Assembly: GCA_036897625.1 (NCBI GenBank) | Contig: JAYMTA010001353.1 | Span: 1-20,445, forward strand | DNA length: 20,445 nucleotides | Source of the DNA: Pelargonium cotyledonis | Lineage: Eukaryota > Streptophyta > Magnoliopsida > Geraniales > Geraniaceae | Direction: 5' to 3' | Part shown: positions 1-9,503 of the stretch, in pieces | How positions within the stretch are numbered: position 1 is the stretch's first letter | How the letters are laid out: each line of letters starts with the position of its first letter | The notes under the pieces: generated by a model | What the model saw: only the letters and a program-made list of their open reading frames with translations | The model's database searches: none | Told to the model about the DNA's origin: nothing | Made by a program: the position numbers and the translations under genes

Positions 1-3000
1 TCCTCAAATCCCACACCACCACGCTCCCCATCCAATCATCCTCCAACATCACTCGCATCGCCGCCTCACCCGACGGAACCTTCCTCCTCACTGTCGACGC
101 GAAGAACCGTTGCCTCTTCATCAACCTCCGCCGCCGCGTCGTTCTCCATCGCATCTCCTTCAAGAAACCAGTGAGTGCTATCAAGTTCAGCCCCGACGGT
201 AAGCTCATTGCTGTCGGGACCGGAAATTTGGTTCAGATATGGCGGTCTCCAGGCTTCAAGAAGGAGTTTTTCCCGTTTGAGTTGATTAGGACCTTCGCCG
301 ATTTCAATGACAAGGTTACTGCTCTGGAATGGAGCCCGGACTCCAAGTACTTGCTTGGTGGGTCCAAGGACTTGACGGCGAGGTTGCTCTGCGTGGAGAA
401 GCTGAGAAGGCCTGAAAGCAAGCCAATCATGTTTCTAGGTCACAGAGATACAGTGGTAGGTGCATTTTTTGGTGTTGATAAGAAGACTAACGAGGTGTGC
501 AAGGCATATACAATTACTTGCGATTGCTATATATTCAGTTGGGAGTACCTTGGCAATGCAGAGTCTGTTGGTGAAGAATCAGAGCCTGTCTCGCCAGGGA
601 CGCCGGAGAAGAATGTAGAAGAGAAATTGGAGATTGATGGAAATGCTCTTGTGAAGAAGAGGAAGAACTATGATGGAAAAGAGGATAATTTGGATGAAAT
701 TAAGTACTTGCATAGGGGTAAATGGAAGCTGCTTAGGAAGGATGGCTTTATGCAGGCCTCGACAAGATTAACATCATGTGATTACCATAGAGGGCTTGAT
801 CTTGTGGTTGTGGGGTTCTCTAGTGGTGTGTTTGGGCTCTATCAGATGCCTGATTTTGTGTGTCTTCACTTGTTGTCAATATCAAAAGAGAAGATTACTA
901 CTGCTGTTTTTAATGAGCTTGGGAACTGGTTGACATTTGGTTGTGCAAAACTCGGGCAGTTGCTAGTGTGGGAGTGGCGGTCAGAGAGTTATATATTAAA
1001 GCAGCAGGGGCATTATTTTGATGTGAATTGCCTTGCATATTCACCTGATTCACAACTCTTGGCCACTGGAGCTGATGATAACAAAGTCAAGGTGATACTT
1101 TTTGTTAATGTGCCTTGTTTAAACTTACAACTGAGTAGTATGAACTCACATGAAGTGCTAATGCTTACTTTTTACAGGTTTGGACTGTCTCCTCAGGCTT
1201 TTGCTTTGTAACTTTTTCTGAGCATATGAATGCGGTCACTGCCCTCCATTTCACGGCTAGTAGTAACTGTCTCTTAAGTGCATCATTGGATGGGACTGTT
1301 CGTGCATGGGATTTGTTTCGCTACAGAAATTTTAGAACATTTACTACTCCTACGTCTAAACAATTTGTTTCATTGGCAGCAGATCAAAGTGGGGAGGTTA
1401 TTTGTGCAGGAACACTTGATTCATTTGAGGTACTTTTATCCATTACTGTTTGTTTTTTTTAGTATCATTGTTTAGTTTATCTGACAACTGACTGTTTCTT
1501 TTTATGGTCATGTTTAATAGATATTTGTTTGGTCGATGAAGACAGGCCGTTTATTGGATGTTCTTAGTGGCCATGAAGGTCCAGTTCATGGTTTGATGTT
1601 TTCTCCTACAACCGTGAGTTGAACTGTCTTTTCTCATCTGTTTATGGATTTAATATGTTATGGTCCTGTTTCGTTTGAGATTCATTTCTGTTTCCAAAAC
1701 TATATATGTTCTGTGCTGTGGTTATGGTGTGTATAACTACCTTTTGAGGGTGTGTCAGTTGCTTCTTTGGTCTTACTAGTACTAGCTTAGTTGACAATGA
1801 ACTTATTAAGGTGTTCTTTTTCACTTGTAGGCTATTCTTGCTTCATCTTCATGGGACAAAACTGTTCGATTGTGGGATGTTTTTGAAGGAAAGGGAGCTG
1901 TGGAATCATTCCCTCACACTCATGATGTTCTTACAGTTGTTTATCGTCCAGATGGAAAGCAGTTAGCTTCCAGCACATTAGATGGACAGATTCATTTCTG
2001 GGATCCCATTGATGGAGTCTTAATGTATACCATTGAAGGCTGTAGGGATATAGCTGGGGGGCGCCTCATGACTGATCGTAGATCGGCCGCTAATTCAACT
2101 TCTGGAAAGTACTTCACAAGCTTATGCTATTCTGCTGATGGAAGTTACATATTAGCTGGTGGAAACAGCAAATACATCTGTATGTATGATATTGCTGATC
2201 AGGTCAGTCTCTATCATGCATAGATGTTAGCTTTCCTCTTTATGCAGGGTCTTTAATTACTTTCTTTTATGTGATTGAACCTTCAATTTCATTTTCCTGC
2301 GTATAATTGGAGATTTCTACAAATCATATCAGTGTGAGGCACTGGGTTAGCGAATCTAGACTAGAAACCATCATGATAAGAGAAAATATTATTAAGAAGT
2401 AAGAAGTAGGTGTCAGCAAAAGTTGATGTTTAATCTTTTAGGAATCTTCCATATTCTTGGCAAAATGGTTGTTTCTTTAGGTGTACACTTGTGTTGCTTC
2501 AAATTGGTTTCTAACACATTTGAACCTTTGAAACCCAATAAGTGATAGCATTACTAAACATGTGTCTAATTATAGTACCATTTTTATGAAAGTTTTAAAT
2601 GATAATTTTTTTTTTGTAAATAAAATACTGAAGAGGTGAAAAATGTTTGATCTTTGTTGAAGAATGTGTTGTGTACTAAGCATGGGAAATTTTCAGTCAA
2701 GATACTTACAAAAGGCTCCCATAAATTTTCCTTCTGTATATGAGCATTGGCGAGTGTACTTGTTTCAACTTCCTCTCCCCCTTCAAACTGTTCTCGCCTG
2801 CTTGTTTTCTTTAATTGCCTTAAATTTGTCTTGTTGATCTCTTGTGTCCAATAGTTGTCTGCTTTACTAGGTGTGATTTGGTTTTTACATCTATTTTGCT
2901 CATACAGATGCATATTTTCTGTTCATTTTTGTCAAAATCTGTTTTAAATTTCAAAAGAATGTTGAGGATGTTTTGGTACGACAACAGATTCATTTATCTG

Positions 3001-3996
3001 TTTGGTCATACATGTGCAGGTATTGCTCCGTCGGTTTCAAATAACCCACAATCTCTCTCTAGATGGAGTTCTTGACCTTTTGAACTCAAAGAATATGACA
3101 GACGCTGGTCCACTTGATTTAATTGATGACAATGACAGTGATGCCGAAGAAGGTGTTGATAAACAAACCCGGGGAAAGATAGGTTATGATCTACCTGGAT
3201 CCATGCCCAACAATGATAGGCCTATTATTCGAACAAAATCGCTTAGAATTGCACCCACTGGTCGAAGCTTCACAGCGGCAACAACTGAAGGAGTGCTAGT
3301 TTATTCAATTGATGAATCTTTTATCTTCGATCCAACTGATCTTGATATAGATGTTACACCAGAGGTACGGCTCTCCAGAACAGTGGAATTCTGCTCTCTT
3401 TATATTTATTTTGTTAAATAATAACTGAAGTATTAGTTTTAAGAATCAACAATGCTCTTGATTGATTATTGTCTTATTGTTGTATAGGCAGTGGATGAAG
3501 CACTCAATGCAGATCAACCAAACAGAGCATTAATCCTCAGTCTTCGTTTAAATGAAGATAGTCTAATTAAAAAGAGTATTTTTGCTGGCAGTCCGGTTGA
3601 TATACCAGCGGCTGCTTCGGCAATCCCTCTTAGATACCTGCAGAGATTAATTGAGGCATTCGCTGATCTTCTAGACACCTGCCCTCATTTGGAATATGTA
3701 CTCCGATGGTGTCAGGTTTTTCCTTCATAACTCACTTTCGAACTTTACTCTTTCAGTCATGTTGCAACACACATCCATTCTGTAAGTAAGGATCTCATTT
3801 TTAAGTTCTGATTACTTTGTGGTAGGAACTCTGCAAAGCTCATGGCCCAACAATCCAGCAGAATTCCAGAAATTTACTTCCTGCTCTAAAATCCTTACAG
3901 AAGGCGATGACAAGGATACATCAAGATTTAGCGGACACGTGTTCGTCAAATGAGTACATGCTTCGATATCTATGCTCTGTCGGAACCAAGAAATGA
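1..3996 (+). CDS. PWP2: PWP2 homologue (periodic tryptophan protein 2), U3 snoRNP WD40 protein, 5'-partial
   Basis: PWP2/UTP1 is a WD40 scaffold of the UtpB subcomplex of the small-subunit processome. It acts in the nucleolus in early 18S pre-rRNA cleavage (family knowledge). The coding sequence is already open at base 3 and has no start codon, so the N-terminus lies left of the window. Exons read as 3-1091, 1178-1429, 1521-1613, 1831-2202, 3020-3364, 3488-3715 and 3826-3996. All have GT-AG borders, all introns are phase 0, and the stop is TGA at 3994. They give 849 residues, so about 40 are probably missing compared with plant PWP2. WD40 signatures recur, for example DDNKVKVW across the first junction, SLDGTVRAWD, SSWDKTVRLWDVF and STLDGQIHFWDP. 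A charged linker (about 560-760) interrupts the first propeller. Exons 6-7 encode the helical Utp12-type C-terminal domain. The longest intron (2203-3019) contains nothing recognisable. Confidence 0.95.
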
Positions 3997-4674
3997 GTAG
4001 TGATGCCTCCCGGCACTTTGTCAAGTTTTGCCAAAATAGAGAAACAATGTTGTAGTTCTGTTCAATGCAGGCTCTGGCATTTTGATTAGCTTGGTGCTTG
4101 TATTGATTCTTTTTGCCTGCTTTTTTGTAAAGAGTGTTTTCATTAAATGAGTGACTTATTTTTCTTATATTGCATGGCTTTGTAATTGCTTACAGACCTC
4201 ACTGGTACTAAAAGCTGACACTTTCCATTTTGGGTCTACAAATTCTTCAACTAACGTGCGATTCTTTGTAGTAAGTTCGATTTTGATCTAAAAAACGAGC
4301 AGGTTCATCTTCACCTAATGTGTGTGTGTTTGTAGAAAGTTCGATTTTGATCTAAAAAAACAGTTGGTCTCGACATTTAACTATCCAATGACACTTTATA
4401 TCCCCATAGTAAGAATTATACATGATAGCCTTTTACTGCAGTGTAACTGTGTAAGCAGAAATTGAATACCAGAATGTCTCAACCCCCAAGTATTATATAT
4501 AATAGGTGGAATTAGGGTACAAAGATAAAAAATAGCCAATAATCTGAGCTTATTTTGCCGAGTTCTGATATAGAATGAGCACTCATTCTGTTCATTTTAG
4601 CACAAGAAAAGTACCATTAAAAAATGTTCTAAAACAAATCTATTTAACTTCCATTCAAGTTCTGCAACAAAAGC
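3997..4674. other. Convergent intergenic region between PWP2 and the glutaredoxin gene
   Basis: This stretch must hold both 3'UTRs, because PWP2 ends at 3996 and the minus-strand glutaredoxin stop is at 4675. No ORF or RNA gene is visible. The only structure seen is a 31-bp direct repeat at 4265 and 4329, listed separately. Confidence 0.7.
4265..4359. repeat. 31-bp direct repeat pair
   Basis: Bases 4265-4295 and 4329-4359 are the same 31-bp sequence (tttgtag.aagttcgattt followed by tgatctaaaaaa) with one mismatch. The start-to-start distance is 64 bp. It lies in the 3' flank shared by two convergent genes and has no coding content. A local duplication is the simplest reading. Confidence 0.8.
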
Positions 4675-6965
4675 TTATTCCTTCTTCTCCTGGGCCGTAA
4701 TGTCATTGAGCTTATCCTTCAGTTCACCATTCTACACAGAAGGATGAATAGTGTCACAACATCGCATAGCAAATTGAAGGTGCTATTTAGATTATAGTAC
4801 GAGAATTAACCTGGTGCATGTTGAGAATTATATCAGAACCTCCAATGAACTCCCCCTTAATAAATATCTGTGGAAATGTGGGCCAGTGGCTGCACAACGA
4901 ACAAAATGTAACTTAAGAAACAAGCACACCACTGATATGAACTCCTAATAAATGATACTCAACATGTATGATTGTATGAGCACACAACAGTTGCACCGAA
5001 GTTTGTGCAAGTCACAATTCACATAGCCACTTAACTGCCCTAGTAGGTACTAATTAATATAATTAACCAATGCATGAATAATTAGATCAACATGTAGTCA
5101 AGATATTTAGCAACTTAAAAGATGATTTCAAGGACACGGTTTACAAAAGGAATAGAGGCAAAACCATTTGTCTGACACAGGTGGCATCTTGACAAAATTG
5201 ATTAAGAGATTTCTCATAGCAAACATTTCAACCAAGGAGCGATGAAACTTGATCATAGAAGTTAGGGTAAAAGGAACAGACTCTGCCATTAGTTGTAAAT
5301 GCAAATGGTTTAATGATGTGTTCAATCATCAACTTGATAATGTTAATCCACAGATGGCTTTTTACACGTTAATCCTCATAGATAATGGTATCTGTGGGCA
5401 ACTGCATTCCGTTTCTACTGCAAGGCAATCCTAGAGTATCTAAGCCATCAAAAGGGACAAAATTTGAAGTTGAAAATTTTGACTTTTATTTATTTTTAAA
5501 AAAGCTTTATTTATTTTATCAATAGAGATGATAATTTAGAACAGTCTACAAATTAGCTTACCTGTAGGCCTTTACAGCATTTTTCAGTTCAGGATTTTCC
5601 AAAATGTTTCTAGCACTCAAAGGAACATCTGCAAGGGCCATAACCAGCTATATCAGTACCAGAAGTTAACAATTATGATGCAATGAAGACATACACCAGA
5701 GGCAAACATGTCAATGTTAAAAACCTAAAAATTGATCCACAGTTGATTGTGTTTGATGTGTGAAGGTATATTGATATGATGCACTTAATATGTAATGATT
5801 AAAATTTAAATCATATAAGTAAAACATTTAACACTTACTGTACAGTTTCAAAACTCTAACTGCCAGGGAGCTGAATCCACACTGGGGAAAATCAGGCACT
5901 CCTTTCATGTAAAGCATCACAGGATTTTCCTTTACATCCTACATCAGAACAAAAATATGAAGCTAAATTTAGTGCACATGTCTTAAGAGGGATAGCAAGT
6001 TTAGAACAGATTATGTTTTTGAATATGACGACTCAGGAGTCCACATATGCTACCTGCTCAACAACATCCTTCAAAGAAATGCTAGAATTCTCAACCTTGC
6101 TAGTGGGCCTAAAATCTTCATGTGTGTCAGGATCATTTGGCACACTAGTTGAGTACCTCATTCCATTGTGGTAGAAGGATCCAGATACCTATCAACAAAA
6201 AAAGTGACAGAATAATGTTATAGTTGTAATCTAAGAACACTGTAACAGAATATTAATAAATTTGGAACGTAATATTGATGGATATGACTAGACTATTTAA
6301 CTTCATATATGATTGAGGATCTAGCTGATCTGACACCTTTGGAAACTTTTAAGGCATGCTCGAAAGGGGTCATTACTCAAAACTCAAAGGTTACACTCGT
6401 CCAGTTTTCTAGTTATCTTAAACTGCATGTGTGGAGATGCATTTTCAACACCTTTTGAGTATAAATCATATTTCTGGCTTAAAATAATATTTTCTGATCA
6501 AAAGAAAATTAGGATGATGCCCCATGCCTAATGAGAAATTCCCAACATATCTGACATACAACTTATAAAAATTAATGGATATCCCTCAGTAGCCAGCACA
6601 ATGCAGTGTTCCATATCTGACATACACTGTTCAGCTAAAATCTCAATAAAACAATTAGGCATTCATTCTTTTTTAGCTCCTACTTTTTTATTAAGTAAAT
6701 TTTGGCAGTTACTACTATACAATTGTTAACCTGCATGGGAATTCACTCCCTCCGGCTCCTACGTCACAAAATTAACACAAGGGTTCAGGTTCAAGGTATA
6801 CACACATTGGAGACAAAAGACAAATCATTCTAGATGGGTAGTTTCATTGTAGATCTACTTTACAAAAGGCTAAACTAAGGTCTTGGTACTTACCATTCTA
6901 CTCGAATGGGCAGTTGGCAAACCTGAAACCCCCTTCAAAAGTATATTTGCTATTGATCTTGCCAT
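4675..6965 (-). CDS. GRXS15: Mitochondrial CGFS monothiol glutaredoxin, GRXS15 type
   Basis: CGFS glutaredoxins bind a glutathione-ligated [2Fe-2S] cluster and, in plant mitochondria, pass it on during Fe-S protein maturation (family knowledge). Coding exons on the minus strand are 6965-6894, 6188-6054, 5938-5839, 5628-5562, 4889-4811 and 4731-4675, all with GT-AG introns. They give 169 residues, the size I recall for Arabidopsis GRXS15. The first about 45 residues are basic, hydroxylated and poor in acids (starting [12 protein letters not shown]), as in a mitochondrial presequence. The Grx fold follows: active site CGFS at residues 89-92, the glutathione-contacting Lys at 81, the WPTFPQ cis-Pro loop at 127-132 and GGSD at 141-144. 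The start is the first ATG of the second transcribed exon and gives the targeting peptide directly. Introns of 672 and 705 bp (4890-5561 and 6189-6893) hold no other recognisable gene. Confidence 0.96.
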
Positions 6966-7933
6966 TATATTAGTAATCTCTTCTTCAAACTTGCAACTAT
7001 GATGTGTTAGAGCAGTGCACAATAACAATTATCTGCACAAATCAGTAGACAAGGTAAAAGTTGTATGAGATGTGCAAATTCATAGAGGGGGAATTGAACG
7101 AGGTAAGAATTAACTTAAATATTCACCAACACTATAAGAAAATATGAATCATTATGATCTAATCTGGAAGAACTACAATCCAAAAAAATACTTCATGACA
7201 TCATTGCTTAATGCTTATGCTTTCGAAACTACTAATAAACAATGCACACACATGTAAGAAAATACATAGTATAGTATGGGAAGGTTCTGCTATTTTTTTT
7301 TTTTTTCATTTATCAAACATGAAAGATAAATACCCAAGGAAACCAAAGGGGGTATGCAGATTAGGTCAAAAACTATAACAAAAAAAAAAAAAATCATTAC
7401 TTCCAACACAAATGCATCGTAAATGAAACCGACGACTTAAATGATAATGAAGAAAGTGCATTCACACAACAAATAAACAAAGCATAAATTTTAAAAGCTT
7501 TCCCAGATAGATCCTAAAAACCCTAGCTAAATGCGTAGATAATATATTGCTCCTGGGGTATAAATGCTCAAAAAAAATTTTTTTAAAAAAACTAAAATCA
7601 AATTTATCAGAAAATCTAGCCATGATCGAACATAGCAGCAAATTCACTAACCGTTCAGGAACAAAACGGAGAGGATCGAGGAAAAACAGTGGCATATAAC
7701 GACAGATACTAGTAATTTCTGGAGGAAGTAGTAGTAGAGACAGAAACAGGTAATTTCTGGAATAAATAGTAGTAGCCTAAGCCAAAGACCTTACCTTGCC
7801 GAGTTATGGGAGGTTGATGCGACGACGCCGAGTGTAGGTGGCGATGATTGTTGACGAAGCTCCTGCGGCTATCAACGGAAGGAAGACGAGCTCGAAACGA
7901 CCCATAAGAGAGTCGTAGTGGGGTTATTCGCAA
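6966..7933 (-). other. Glutaredoxin 5'UTR with a 763-bp intron
   Basis: Upstream of the glutaredoxin ATG, a minus-strand acceptor (TTTGTGCAG, exon resuming at 7032) pairs with a strong donor (CTCGGCAAG|GTAAGG, exon ending at 7796/7795). This predicts a leader intron of about 763 bp at 7033-7795. Long leader introns are common in plant housekeeping genes and often raise expression, which is an inference here. The intron holds poly-T (about 7293-7308) and poly-A (about 7380-7393) runs and nothing else recognisable. The transcription start is not determinable; 7933 is only an approximate outer limit. Confidence 0.65.
7804..7905 (-). CDS. Upstream ORF, 33-residue hydrophobic peptide
   Basis: An ATG at 7905 opens a 33-codon reading frame ending in TAA at 7804, wholly inside the predicted first leader exon of the glutaredoxin gene (donor at 7795). 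The peptide starts MGRFELVFLPLIAAGAS and continues through a hydrophobic, Ala/Ser/Thr/Ile-rich stretch of about 19 residues. It then ends in TRRRR and a short tail, the pattern of a single-pass membrane segment followed by a positive anchor. Too short for automatic gene finders. It could be a regulatory uORF, a separate microprotein on a two-ORF transcript, or chance. No family is recognised. Confidence 0.4.
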   Translation of the reverse strand: MGRFELVFLPLIAAGASSTIIATYTRRRRINLP

Positions 7934-8000
7934 CAGTTGTACGAGTATGATTTCCAGAAAACAGTAGGGGTATTTTAGACATGCAAGATGTTTTCAAACC

Positions 8001-8033
8001 TGGGCTCGTGCGGCCCAAACATTATTTTGGGCT
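8001..8033 (-). promoter_or_regulatory. Site II-type (TGGGCY/RGCCCA) element cluster upstream of the glutaredoxin gene
   Basis: Three copies of the site II core lie within 33 bp: TGGGCT at 8001, GGCCCA at 8012 and TGGGCT at 8028. They sit about 70-130 bp upstream of the probable 5' end of the glutaredoxin transcript. Site II elements are bound by TCP transcription factors and are enriched in plant promoters for mitochondrial and growth-related genes (established knowledge). That fits a mitochondrial Fe-S protein. The GGCCCAA and TTGGGCT copies also face each other as an inverted pair. Confidence 0.6.
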
Positions 8034-8052
8034 AGGCCTAAGCGATTCCATC

Positions 8053-8263
8053 AACTTTTATGTTTCGAACCGATTTACTCAATGAACGTTTTAAAACTCA
8101 AAATAGTTACTGAAATTTTTTATTTTGACTCAGAATAATTTCTAAACTTTCTTATTTTGACTAAATTGGTCAATATTTGAAAGCTCAAACACCAAAGGTC
8201 AAAACTCAAAAGTTCGGGAATTAGAAAAATTCATAGAGTAAATTGGGTCGGAGCATAAAAATT
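8053..8263. mobile_element. Small MITE-like element with about 38-bp imperfect inverted ends
   Basis: Bases 8053-8090 read in reverse complement align with 8226-8263 without gaps at 30 of 38 positions, sharing GAGTAAAT and ACATAAAA-type blocks. The 135-bp interior is AT-rich, has two copies of 'ttattttgact' (about 8118 and 8148) and no coding potential. A short internally deleted element with terminal inverted repeats is the likeliest reading. No family is assigned and a target-site duplication was not identified. Confidence 0.45.
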
Positions 8264-8657
8264 CAAGCACCAAATTGAGGATTTTACCTAATTTTTGTTG
8301 GATAACAACATACCCATCTTGTTTTTGTAATAGTTGGGAAGATTACATTAATTATTATCAACATAGTTATTGTTTTAAGGATTTTATGGTGTGACCTAAT
8401 TTATATCTTTAATATGGAGATGATTCATCATGGTGTATAATTAAAATGACATGAAGTGCTATTTTACAGGAAAGTGAGAATTTGGGAAGATGAATAAATA
8501 GCCATCAAGCTGTTCCGGAGCCTATGCAGATGGGTTCTCTTCCAACATGTTTTGAAACATTCTCTGCACAAAATTACAAACAATTCATGTCTGTCTTAAT
8601 ATTAATCACCACATAACTATCATCATTTGTCATTTGTTTTCTGATTCAATCCCAAAC
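8264..8657. other. Promoter-side region of the small LEA-like gene
   Basis: AT-rich sequence that should hold the promoter and 5'UTR of the plus-strand small gene starting at 8658. No clear TATA box or other element stands out, and no ORF of note is seen. Confidence 0.4.
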
Positions 8658-9217
8658 ATGGCAGGACAAGCTCAGGTACACACATTCATTTCTCATCTGC
8701 ATATCCATGCATTTTCTTAAAACAAAACAATTTCAATATGCTAATGTATGTACATTGATCTGGTTTTAACTGTGTTACAGATGAGGAAAGATGAGATACA
8801 GATGAAGAAGGATGGGATGAAGAACCAGCCCCAAAATGAAGATGATCAATCAGTCCAAAACTCGGACCTTAAAACCCAAACCACCAGCTTCCTCTCTCAG
8901 GTAATCAGCAAACACTATAAAAACCCAACATTAATGTACTTTTCCACGCGAATCACAAGCTTAGATGATCAAGAACATCCTTGAAACTTTATTTTGGTGA
9001 TCAATATACATGTTCATAGACAAGTACTAACTATAGAACAACAATTTAATGAAATATACAACCTGTTGCATACGTGCAGGCTGGTGAGCAAGTGAAGAAC
9101 GTGGCGAGTGAAGCAGCAGAAGCGATGAAGACCAGTCTAGGAATGACAGATGATGACAGCACCATGTACAGCGGTTGCACCAACAAGCCCATGGCTAATC
9201 CAAGTAGTAGGATTTGA
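8658..9217 (+). CDS. Small hydrophilic LEA-like protein, 91 residues
   Basis: Three exons are supported: 8658-8675, 8781-8900 and 9080-9217, with GT-AG junctions (CAG|GTACAC, TTACAG|ATG, CAG|GTAATC, GTGCAG|GCT), all phase 0, ending in TGA at 9215. The protein is 91 residues. It starts MAGQAQ, has a Lys/Asp/Gln-rich low-complexity middle (repeated MRKDE/MKKDG), and has a C-terminal half with an amphipathic Ala/Lys helix (QAGEQVKNVASEAAEAMKT) followed by LGMTDD. Such helices are typical of group-3-like LEA and KIN/COR stress proteins, which protect membranes and proteins under drying or cold (family knowledge). The family link is by pattern only. No signal peptide or membrane segment. The start is the only ATG that gives a clean in-frame splice to exon 2. 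Confidence 0.72.
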
Positions 9218-9503
9218 AAATCTTACACTTTACTACTAACATATACTTTATTTTTCTCTGAGATTATTTGTATTGTGACAATGCTATGGTTCCTGTGTCT
9301 TGTAGAGAAATGAAAACAAAGCAGCTTCTCAAAGTACTCTGAGAGAGTGCATCTTCTTGGCATCTTTGCCTGCAAAAAAAGGATTCAAGTGTTAAGTTTG
9401 TATTTAAATCCCTTGATTCTTCATGTATGATCATGACATGTCATGTACATGTATTCTTGTATGCAAAATAAATTCAAATTAATCGCACACTCACCAACGG
9501 ATA
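9218..9503. other. 3' flank between the LEA-like gene and the CNL gene
   Basis: The two genes converge here. AATAAA-like sequence near 9467 could serve as the plus-strand polyadenylation signal. No ORF or RNA gene is seen. Confidence 0.5.

Noticed and set aside
171..1211. PWP2 beginning at base 171
   Set aside because: Base 171 is a GTG in the middle of an open frame that continues upstream to base 3 with PWP2-like sequence; the real start is outside the window.
2584..2913. 109-residue minus-strand ORF
   Set aside because: Lies within PWP2 intron 4, is low in complexity, and has no recognisable motif or splice partners.
5128..5434. Short ORFs on both strands inside the glutaredoxin gene
   Set aside because: Inside a 672-bp intron with no similarity I recognise; expected by chance.
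7709..7933. 74-residue minus-strand ORF across the glutaredoxin leader
   Set aside because: It starts at a TTG and reads through the strong donor at 7795; the ATG-started 33-codon frame at 7905 is the better candidate.
9432..9445. 14-bp palindrome CATGACATGTCATG
   Set aside because: Short, in a 3'UTR rich in CATG; no loop, T-run or protein site to support a function.
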